Source of the DNA: Dyadobacter crusticola DSM 16708
GTDB taxonomy: Bacteria; Bacteroidota; Bacteroidia; Cytophagales; Spirosomataceae
Assembly: GCF_000701505.1 (NCBI RefSeq)
Contig: NZ_JNJB01000011.1
Span: 124,001 to 188,000 of the forward strand
Length of the DNA stretch: 64,000 nt
Reading direction: 5' to 3'
Shown here one piece after another: positions 57,939-64,000 of the stretch. Made by a program: the position numbers and the translations under genes. The stretch's first letter is position 1. The number at the start of each line of letters is the position of its first letter. The notes under the pieces were generated by a model. That model searched no databases and had not been told where the DNA came from. It was given only the letters and a program-made list of their open reading frames with translations.

Positions 57939-58583
57939 TTATTTTTTCTTAGGAGTCGCTGCCGGTGCGGTTGTAGCTGGCTTCGCTGGCGTAGTTGCAG
58001 CCGGTGTAGCAGCAGCAGGTGCAGCTTCGGCCTTGTCAGGATCAACACCCAGTTTTTTCAGGATCAAAGGAGTCGCATTGTTCTCCTCAGTAGCGGTGAA
58101 CAATATGATAGGAGTTGAGCCTGGACCTGCATCCATATTCAGGATGTAGAGAAACCCATTTTCCTTACCTACTTCCTGGATCGCATTGTTGATTTTGGTC
58201 AGGATTGGTTCCAGCAATTGTTGTTGCTTTGTTTGCAGCGAAGTCTGTGCATTGTTCTGCATTTCCTGAATACGTGTTTGCAGGTTCTGCAATTCTTTTT
58301 CTTTATCTGCACGAATCACGTCAGTCATATTGGCCCCGTTTTTCTGATAAGCCTCATACTTGTCCTGCGCCTCTTTATATGTTTCTCCCAGCGCTTTGTC
58401 AAGTTGCGCTTTGGTTACTTCAAGTTGATTTTGCATTACCTTACTTTCGGGCAGTTTACCAAGAATATAATCAACATTGGTATAGCCTATTTTAGAAAGT
58501 CCGCTTGCAGGGGTTGTTTGAGCTAACAGAGGGGTGGTGATTAAGGTCATTACGACCAGAAAAGCCATCAATTTTTGTTTCAT
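57939..58583 (-). CDS. OmpH/Skp-family periplasmic chaperone (second copy)
   Basis: 214 residues. Signal peptide MKQKLMAFLVVMTLITTPLLAQ; the mature core begins SKIGYTNVDYILGKLPESKV and continues as a long coiled coil (NQLEVTKAQLDKALGETYKE, KELQNLQTRIQEMQNNAQTS) typical of Skp/OmpH tentacles, closing with LYILNMDAGPGSTPIILFTA. A C-terminal Ala/Pro/Thr-rich tail (~35 residues, PAAATPAATTPAKP) is low complexity. It escorts outer-membrane proteins to BamA. Last gene of the uppS-bamA-ompH-ompH run, 10 bp after the first OmpH gene, before a strong terminator. Confidence 0.93.
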   Translation of the reverse strand: MKQKLMAFLVVMTLITTPLLAQTTPASGLSKIGYTNVDYILGKLPESKVMQNQLEVTKAQLDKALGETYKEAQDKYEAYQKNGANMTDVIRADKEKELQNLQTRIQEMQNNAQTSLQTKQQQLLEPILTKINNAIQEVGKENGFLYILNMDAGPGSTPIILFTATEENNATPLILKKLGVDPDKAEAAPAAATPAATTPAKPATTAPAATPKKK

Positions 58584-58593
58584 TGCTTGTTAC

Positions 58594-59208
58594 TTATTTA
58601 AGTTTACTGGTTGTACTCTTTTGTTTTGGTGAGCTATTTGTAGGCTGATTGGCTGGTTGCCCGGGTTTGTCGGCGATTGCTGCTTTATTAGCTTTTGGAT
58701 CAATTCCCAATTCTTCCATTACGTAATCGGAATAGTCGTGCTTAGGATTGGTATAAAGCATTCCGACGTCGCTGGATTTGTCAAACATAAAGTCAAGACG
58801 GCGTTGGCTGCAAACTTTGGTTACGGCCCGCTGCACTTTTTCAAGTACCGGCTTCATGAGTTCTTTCTTCTTCTGGAACATCATTCCGTCCATTCCGAAG
58901 ATCTTGCTGTTGTACTCGCCCGCTTCTAATTCTTTCTCCTTGATTTCGCTTAGCCGCTTTCTTTTTAGCTCCTCGGTTAACAAAATCTCTTCGGCCATAT
59001 AAGCGCGCTGCATCCGGTCAATCTCGCCAAATTTGTCCTGAATTTCCTTTGCCCATTTCTCGGAGAACTTTTTCATCTCCGCTTGTGCAGCCTGATACTC
59101 GGGCATCTTACTTGTAATGAACTCCATGTCCGTGTACCCAATCTTTTGAGCATTAGCCACTGACGTGTATAGAATGGACAAAACTAGTAAAATAAAAAAC
59201 TTCTTCAT
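58594..59208 (-). CDS. OmpH/Skp-family periplasmic chaperone (first copy)
   Basis: 204 residues. Signal peptide MKKFFILLVLSILYTSVANA, mature core QKIGYTDMEFITSKMPEYQA, then coiled coil with basic and acidic heptads (AQAEMKKFSEKWAKEIQDKF), and a helical closing segment (LDFMFDKSSDVGMLYTNPKH). The tail is Pro/Gln/Asn/Ser-rich. The two OmpH proteins differ, which suggests separate clients or a heterotrimer. It lies 51 bp after bamA on the same strand. Confidence 0.93.
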   Translation of the reverse strand: MKKFFILLVLSILYTSVANAQKIGYTDMEFITSKMPEYQAAQAEMKKFSEKWAKEIQDKFGEIDRMQRAYMAEEILLTEELKRKRLSEIKEKELEAGEYNSKIFGMDGMMFQKKKELMKPVLEKVQRAVTKVCSQRRLDFMFDKSSDVGMLYTNPKHDYSDYVMEELGIDPKANKAAIADKPGQPANQPTNSSPKQKSTTSKLK

Positions 59209-59259
59209 GCCAAGCTGCTAATAATTTGCAAACTTCTTAACGAAACTCCCGCGGGAATA

Positions 59260-61863
59260 TTATCTGATTTGCTGCCCGATTGTAAAATGGAACTGAGCCC
59301 CGCTAGGTTTTGACCTACCTTGTATCCTGTCAAACCCGTAACCCCAGTCAATACCCAGCAATCCGAATGCCGGCATGAAGATCCTTGCACCGACACCAGC
59401 CGAACGTTTCAGGTCAAATGGGTTAAACTCTTTATAAGTGCCCCAGTTGTTACCGCCTTCCGCAAAACCAAGGATAAAAATAGTTGCCTGCGGATTAAGT
59501 GAGACCGGATAACGAAGCTCCATTACGTATTTGTTGTAGACCACCCCGCCACCAGAAGCCGGACGACCGGATTCCGAAATAGGCCCAACTTTCTGATCCT
59601 GGTAACCCCGGAGACCGATGATATCCTGATCCGCTAATGAGAATGTACCCTGACCAGCTAAACCGGACCCACCAACTATAAAGCGACCAAACGGGCTATA
59701 CACATTGGATCCGTCGTAGTTACCCAGGAAACCCATGTGTGCGCGGGTACTTAATACCAGCTTGCCTACGATGGTAGCGTAATAGCTCGCATCAAACATC
59801 CATTTGTGGTATTCAACCCAGCGGTAAGAATCTGTCTTGTCGGTGAATTCTCTTTTCCGGAAAGCTGAGTAAGGTGGTGTGAAAGTCCCACTCAAAGAAA
59901 TGTTACTACCGCTTCTCGGAAATTGGAAGTCGCTGAGCGTATTTCTTGAAATCGTAGTGTTAAATGAAATATTGTTGGAGTTACCGGTACTATAACCTAC
60001 CCCGAAAATATCCAGACTATCCAGGCGGTATCGCTGGTAGGATAGCGAGTGCGTCATCACAAGATTGCGATCCGGCTCTTTCAAGCGACGTCCCAGTGAT
60101 ACAGTTACACCGTTGTTGAAGTACCCGCCCCGGTAATCTATCGTCCTGTTTCCGCCACTCAAACCTCTGTTTCCATAAATAGAACTAAGGTCTGTTAAAC
60201 GATAAACAGTACGCTGGAACGATACACCGAAGTTGATCGGCTTTTTACCTCCAAGCCAAGGCTCGCTGAATGACATCGAGTAAGTCTGGTACTGGCGTCC
60301 GTTTGCCTGAAAGCGAAGTGAAAGTTTCTGTCCGTCACCGGAAGGAAGCGGCCGCCAGGTTTCACGGTTCGGGATATTTTTGATAGAAAAGTTATTGAAC
60401 ACCAAACCAAGTGTACCTACAAAACCAATGTATCCTCCCCAACCACCAGAAAGCTCAATCTGGTCAGAAGGTTTTTCTTCAACAGTATACTCGATATCAA
60501 CAGTACCATCTGCCTGATTCGGAATAGGATTGATCTGAATTTTTTCAGGATCGAAATATCCCATCTGCGAAAGCTGACGCTGCGTGTTGATGATTTCCGT
60601 TTTGCTGAATTTCTGTCCTGGCAAAGTAAATAGCTCACGCAAAACCACGCGGTCACTTGTTTTTGTGTTACCATTCAGCAGGATTCTGTTGATAGTAGCC
60701 TGCTTACCTTCAAACATCCGCAATTCAACGTCGATTGAATCACCTTCTACTGCCTTTTCTGTCGGTTCAATACGGAAGTACAGGTAACCGTCATCCATGT
60801 AAATGGAGCTTACATCGCCACCAGGAATACCATTGATTTTTTTATCCAGTTCCTCAGGATTATAGACATCGCCTTTCTTCACACCTAAACGCTCACTCAG
60901 GTATTTTGATGTATATAAATAGTTGCCTGACCAGGTAATATCACGATAGTAATACTTGGTCCCCTCGTCGATTTTCAGGTCGATACTGATCGTTTCTTCG
61001 CCGTTTCTAATGGTATCAAATTCAATCGTAGCATCGCGGAAACCGTTCTTGCGATAGTACGCGATCAGTTTTTCCTTATCTTCTTCGTATTTTTTCGGAA
61101 TGTATTTAGATGGATTGAAAAGCCTTCCGATCCGCTTTTGCTTAGTGCCTTTCATTTTCCTTTTCAGGATCTTATCACTTACAGCAGTATTTCCCTGAAT
61201 GTCGATTTTCTCAATTTTCACCTTTTTACCCTTCGTAATGGTGAAATTCAGTGTCGCCTGGCCGCGTGTGGAGTCGGGGATTTGCAACACCTTTACTTTG
61301 GTGTAGTAAAATCCTTTGTCCATATAGTATTTCTTGATAACAAGCTGCGTGTTCTTGATAACAGTAGGCGTAATAACGCGACCTTTTATCAGCTTCACCT
61401 TGTCATTCAATGTCTCTTTTTCTCCCTTGCGAATACCCGAAAAAGATACTTTGTAGAGTCTTGGACGTTCTTTTATATGGATATTCAGCCAAACCTTGTC
61501 ATCCTGAATTTTGGTATAAAGGATTTCTACATCGTCCAGCGTACCGAAATCCATCATTTTTTTAATAGAAGAAGGGATAGCCGGTCCGGGAAGCCTGATT
61601 TTGTCGCCTGGCTTTAAACCCGAAATAGATACCATGGAATTGGGATCCAGGAACTGGGTGCCGGATACGGTCACCTCGGCAATGGTATATTCTTTGGGAT
61701 TAGCCGGGTCCATTACACTGTTTGCTGCGGGCGCTGCCGGGCGGTTGGTTGCGCCGATGCCTACGCGCTGTGCATTTACCGACACGCAGGAGCAGATCAA
61801 CAGTAATGCTGTAAGACCTTTCAGATGTGCTAGTGATTTATTCAAATTGGTAGGGAAGTTCAT
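59260..61863 (-). CDS. bamA: Outer membrane protein assembly factor BamA
   Basis: 867 residues. Signal peptide ends near VNAQ (about residue 31). POTRA domains span ~60-470: KEYTIAEVTVSGTQFLDPNS (POTRA 1), RPRLYKVSFSGIRKGEKETL, KKVKIEKIDIQGNTAVSDKI, KYYYRDITWSGNYLYTSKYL and RMFEGKQATINRILLNGNTK (POTRA 5). The Omp85 barrel runs from ~490 (IELSGGWGGYIGFVGTLGLV) to the C-terminus, ending in QFHFTIGQQIR. The barrel contains FGRFIVGGSGLAGQG, the VRGF-like region being IIGLRGYQDQKVGP. Inserts outer-membrane proteins such as the receptors above. It lies 6 bp after uppS. Confidence 0.96.
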   Translation of the reverse strand: MNFPTNLNKSLAHLKGLTALLLICSCVSVNAQRVGIGATNRPAAPAANSVMDPANPKEYTIAEVTVSGTQFLDPNSMVSISGLKPGDKIRLPGPAIPSSIKKMMDFGTLDDVEILYTKIQDDKVWLNIHIKERPRLYKVSFSGIRKGEKETLNDKVKLIKGRVITPTVIKNTQLVIKKYYMDKGFYYTKVKVLQIPDSTRGQATLNFTITKGKKVKIEKIDIQGNTAVSDKILKRKMKGTKQKRIGRLFNPSKYIPKKYEEDKEKLIAYYRKNGFRDATIEFDTIRNGEETISIDLKIDEGTKYYYRDITWSGNYLYTSKYLSERLGVKKGDVYNPEELDKKINGIPGGDVSSIYMDDGYLYFRIEPTEKAVEGDSIDVELRMFEGKQATINRILLNGNTKTSDRVVLRELFTLPGQKFSKTEIINTQRQLSQMGYFDPEKIQINPIPNQADGTVDIEYTVEEKPSDQIELSGGWGGYIGFVGTLGLVFNNFSIKNIPNRETWRPLPSGDGQKLSLRFQANGRQYQTYSMSFSEPWLGGKKPINFGVSFQRTVYRLTDLSSIYGNRGLSGGNRTIDYRGGYFNNGVTVSLGRRLKEPDRNLVMTHSLSYQRYRLDSLDIFGVGYSTGNSNNISFNTTISRNTLSDFQFPRSGSNISLSGTFTPPYSAFRKREFTDKTDSYRWVEYHKWMFDASYYATIVGKLVLSTRAHMGFLGNYDGSNVYSPFGRFIVGGSGLAGQGTFSLADQDIIGLRGYQDQKVGPISESGRPASGGGVVYNKYVMELRYPVSLNPQATIFILGFAEGGNNWGTYKEFNPFDLKRSAGVGARIFMPAFGLLGIDWGYGFDRIQGRSKPSGAQFHFTIGQQIR

Positions 61864-61869
61864 ATTGTT

Positions 61870-62622
61870 CTACTTAGCACTATTCGCTTTAATTTGTTCA
61901 CCTGTTTTTCCGAACCGCCTTTCCCTGTTCTGAAAGGAAAGGATCGCCTCATATAAATGCTCCCGACGGAAATCAGGCCAAAAAAGATCTTCATAAAAAT
62001 ACAATTCGGAATACGCGAGCTGCCATAGCAGGAAGTTACTGATCCGGTGGTCGCCGCCGGTCCGCAACATCAGGTCAACTTCCGGGCGGGCTCCTGTAGC
62101 AAGCCTGCTGGAAAGCATTTCTTCATTGATCTCACTAGGTGTCAGAATACCACTTTTAACGTCTTCGGCCAGTTTCTTTGCAGCCTGGGTAATGTCCCAT
62201 TTGCCACTGTAACCCAATGCAAGAATGAGATTCAATCCGGTATTTGCCTGTGTAGCTTCAATCGCCTCTGTGAGCTGGCGCTGGCAGCTTCCTGGCAGAC
62301 TTTTTGTATCTCCGATCGTGTCCAGCCGAACATTGTTTTTGAGCATCGTAGGCAGCTCGTTCCTGATTGACTGTACGAGCAGCTCCATTAATGCTCTGAC
62401 CTCAAACTCGGGACGAGCCCAGTTTTCAGTAGAAAATGCATAGAGCGTGAGGTATGAAACACCCAATTCCGCACAACCTTCTGTCACCTCTCTTACCGCC
62501 TTTATCGCATTGCGGTGGCCAAAAACCCGGGCTGCGCCCTGGTTCTGAGCCCACCTTCCGTTACCGTCCATGATAACGGCGATGTGCTTTGGCAGATTGC
62601 CCGCATCAATGAGCTCCTTCAT
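61870..62622 (-). CDS. uppS: Isoprenyl transferase (undecaprenyl diphosphate synthase)
   Basis: 250 residues. HIAVIMDGNGRWAQNQGAAR with the catalytic Asp in MDGNGRWA; GHRNAIKAVREV; LTLYAFSTENWARP; LGYSGKWDI; and RTGGDHRISNFLLWQLAYSE with LFWPDFRREHLYEAI. All core residues of cis-prenyltransferases are present. It makes the C55 lipid carrier for peptidoglycan and surface glycans. First gene of the uppS-bamA-ompH-ompH operon. A -7 box TAGGTTTG lies 190 bp upstream. Confidence 0.96.
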   Translation of the reverse strand: MKELIDAGNLPKHIAVIMDGNGRWAQNQGAARVFGHRNAIKAVREVTEGCAELGVSYLTLYAFSTENWARPEFEVRALMELLVQSIRNELPTMLKNNVRLDTIGDTKSLPGSCQRQLTEAIEATQANTGLNLILALGYSGKWDITQAAKKLAEDVKSGILTPSEINEEMLSSRLATGARPEVDLMLRTGGDHRISNFLLWQLAYSELYFYEDLFWPDFRREHLYEAILSFQNRERRFGKTGEQIKANSAK

Positions 62623-62943
62623 TACTCCTGACTCCCTTTAACCTTTTTTAACAAAACAATTGAACAATACTAAAAGGATCTTATCAATTCCGGACAAAAT
62701 CTAATCTCCTCGGCTGTTCGGGAATCACTTATATACCGACCTGTACGCTGAGCAAGTTAATTATGTGCCGAAATTCAGAAAAAAATATGTATTTCAAATT
62801 GCACGAAATACAACAAACCTACTGATGAACAGGAGACTATCTTCCTAAAATTCTAATGGGATTGTAAACAGGGGCGCAATTTAGGAATAAGTATGCCCTC
62901 TTCAAAATCAATCGTTCACAAGGAGTTAAGCTAACTGAGCTGG
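62623..62943. promoter_or_regulatory. 321-bp intergenic region with a putative uppS promoter
   Basis: Minus-strand TAGGTTTG (62821-62814) matches TAnnTTTG and would start a transcript near 62807, giving a leader of about 185 nt before uppS. No -33 TTG at the right distance. The remainder is AT-rich and I see no ORF, tRNA or hairpin in it. The region also forms the 3' end of the LytTR regulator gene, and no terminator for it is visible. Confidence 0.4.
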
Positions 62944-63720
62944 TTAATTATCAAGGAGATGACGTATAGCGTCGTTGTAAGTACTGCCGCTTGTAACCTG
63001 GGAGGATTTGCGATCGCGCATGTTCATCATATACTTCCCATTGAAATGCTTCTGGATTTCCTTGATGTGGTGGGTATTAACAATCGCGGCGCGGCTGACG
63101 CGCAGGTAATGCTTAGGTAGTTTTTCTTCAAGTGAAGTAAGCGTGTAATTCAGAAGGTACTTCTGTCCGTCGAGGGTATTCAGGAAAACATATTTCTCCT
63201 CGGCCTCAAAATGGGTGATATCTGTAAGCGGTACCAGCAAGATCCGGTCGCCTGATTTGACCGACAAAGAAAAGATTTCCTTTTTGGGCTTCATTTCTTC
63301 AAGTAAGCGCAGCAGGTTTTCAGAATAGGGATTTGCTACTCGTGCATCGCCGGCTTTGGTAATGTTACGGATCTTATCAATAGTTTTAAGTAAACGGTCA
63401 TTTTCAACTGGCTTCAACAGATAATCAACCGAGTTTTCTTCAAATGCGCGGATCGCGTACTGATCGTAAGCTGTTGAGAAAACCACAAGCGGCATTTTTG
63501 AGAGTTTCGCGAGCATCTCAAATCCATTCAAAAGCGGCATTTCGATATCCAGAAAGATAACGTCAGGATCGTGCTTATTGATTTCGATCAAACCTTCTGC
63601 GCCGTTTTTGGCTTCTGCTACAATCTGGAAATTGTCCTGATGCTTTTCCAGCAATCTTTTCAGCCGACCCAAGGCGAGCGGTTCATCGTCTATTAAAATG
63701 GTTTTAAGAGGGAAATGCAT
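62944..63720 (-). CDS. LytTR-family response regulator
   Basis: 258 residues. Receiver domain ~5-120: acidic pair ILIDDEPLA (D11, D12), phosphoacceptor D58 in DVIFLDIEMP, Thr in VVFSTAYDQYA, and K103 in YLLKPVEND. LytTR DNA-binding domain ~150-258: DRILLVPLTDITHFEAEEKY, LPKHYLRVSRAAIVNTHHIK. The start overlaps the kinase stop by 17 nt (ATG at 63720, kinase TAA ending 63704), showing tight coupling. Targets unknown. Confidence 0.95.
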   Translation of the reverse strand: MHFPLKTILIDDEPLALGRLKRLLEKHQDNFQIVAEAKNGAEGLIEINKHDPDVIFLDIEMPLLNGFEMLAKLSKMPLVVFSTAYDQYAIRAFEENSVDYLLKPVENDRLLKTIDKIRNITKAGDARVANPYSENLLRLLEEMKPKKEIFSLSVKSGDRILLVPLTDITHFEAEEKYVFLNTLDGQKYLLNYTLTSLEEKLPKHYLRVSRAAIVNTHHIKEIQKHFNGKYMMNMRDRKSSQVTSGSTYNDAIRHLLDN

Positions 63721-64000
63721 GGTTCTCGTTTTGATGTTGTCCGATTGCTGACCTTTGAATGCCGATATTCACAGTTTTTGCGGGTTCATTATGAAGTTCT
63801 ATCCGCGCGAGTTCTCCGTAGAGTAATTTCAATTTATCCTGAATGCTCTTAATCCCGTAGCCGGCGCCCATTGTCTCCGGAAATGCTGGACCATTGTCAT
63901 GCACACAAAGGTGAAGCCATTGCTCTTCTTCATAGATCCTGACCACGATATTCCCCGCTTCGGCCATCTTAGATACACCGTGCTTGATCGCATTCTCGAC
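63704..64000 (-). CDS. LytS-like sensor histidine kinase, C-terminal fragment
   Basis: The frame is open to the window edge. It begins VENAIKHGVSKMAEAGN, the N box of a HATPase_c domain, followed by VRIYEEEQWLHLCVHDNGPAF (G1/D box in HDNG) and GYGIKSIQDKLKLLYG (G2-like), so this is the ATP-binding end of a His_kinase-type sensor that pairs with the overlapping LytTR regulator. The membrane and dimerisation parts lie outside the window. Confidence 0.9.
   Translation of the reverse strand, partial: VENAIKHGVSKMAEAGNIVVRIYEEEQWLHLCVHDNGPAFPETMGAGYGIKSIQDKLKLLYGELARIELHNEPAKTVNIGIQRSAIGQHQNENHAFPS

Noticed and set aside
57809..58048. 79-residue minus-strand frame overlapping the second OmpH gene
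   Set aside because: It is the shifted frame of the Ala/Pro/Thr-rich OmpH tail and runs through the terminator hairpin; composition reflects the repeat-rich DNA.
1..64000. tRNA, rRNA or CRISPR arrays
   Set aside because: I looked for T-loop GTTCGAATC-type motifs, rRNA blocks and spaced palindromic direct repeats; the only arrays are 7-, 8- and 10-bp tandem repeats without spacers.
1..64000. Insertion sequences, integrases, phage genes or a transferred island
   Set aside because: No transposase, integrase or phage structural gene is seen. The two toxin-antitoxin modules are the only mobile-associated genes and have no flanking terminal repeats that I can find.

Overview
The window looks like chromosomal DNA of a Bacteroidota bacterium of the order Cytophagales, and a Dyadobacter- or Spirosoma-like relative is my best guess (genus is inference). 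Evidence for the phylum: a SusC/SusD pair, a gliding-motility GldE homologue beside ssb and mutY, DUF4249 next to a TonB receptor, N-acylornithine carbamoyltransferase instead of ornithine carbamoyltransferase, a 29-residue basic Bacteroidota micro-protein, TAnnTTTG-type -7 promoter boxes, and few Shine-Dalgarno sequences. No rRNA, tRNA, CRISPR array, phage or insertion sequence was recognised. Gene density is high and most genes are complete.

Layout. 0-5.3 kb: glycan or nutrient uptake (5'-truncated SusC with STN domain, SusD, small lipoprotein). 5.3-10.6 kb, minus strand: mutY, a PhyH-type dioxygenase, a Gfo/Idh oxidoreductase, ssb, gldE. 10.7-13.8 kb, plus: HU-like protein, TPR protein, micro-protein, RNase G. 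13.8-18.7 kb, minus: aat, proB, proA, an ArgE-type deacylase and a crotonase. 19-25.7 kb, plus: arginine synthesis (GNAT acyltransferase, argG, argC, argD, argF') with two toxin-antitoxin modules, higBA and vapBC, inserted in the run; vapC is frameshifted. 25.8-31.4 kb: hemH, then a cysteine desulfurase, glmM, a frameshifted Anbu-type proteasome-like peptidase and an alpha-E protein on minus. 31.6-37.8 kb: HerA-like ATPase; a ceramidase-like/periplasmic Gfo-Idh/thioesterase operon; YceI; transglutaminase. 37.9-40.9 kb: threonine degradation (kbl, SDR-type threonine dehydrogenase) with a divergent Lrp/AsnC regulator. 40.9-47.9 kb, minus: a four-gene outer-membrane set (unknown exported protein, TonB receptor, DUF4249 lipoprotein, MG2/plug protein). 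48-57.7 kb: SDR epimerase, HMG-CoA-lyase-like enzyme, an unknown protein, tdk, SGNH hydrolase, DAHP synthase/chorismate mutase, proline dehydrogenase, lspA, an Ig-like protein. 57.9-62.6 kb, minus: uppS-bamA-ompH-ompH envelope assembly. 62.9-64 kb: a LytTR response regulator and the end of its histidine kinase.

How the genes work together: proB/proA and the arg genes both start from glutamate and sit back to back. The argF' and ArgE-type genes imply the acylated-intermediate route, in which carbamoylation precedes deacylation. No argB or argH is in the window. Proline dehydrogenase lies 36 kb away and is not linked. bamA and the two OmpH/Skp-like chaperones form an outer-membrane assembly block.

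Most notable: (1) two toxin-antitoxin modules embedded in the arginine run, one translationally coupled to argC and carrying a 1-nt frameshift in vapC; (2) a second 1-nt frameshift in the Anbu gene; (3) intergenic simple-sequence repeats with strict 8-bp and 10-bp periods and purine/pyrimidine inverted repeats, shared between distant loci; (4) terminators hidden inside coding 3' ends; (5) a 30-codon basic gene between TPR and rng. Both frameshifts fall in short homopolymers, so sequencing error must be excluded first.
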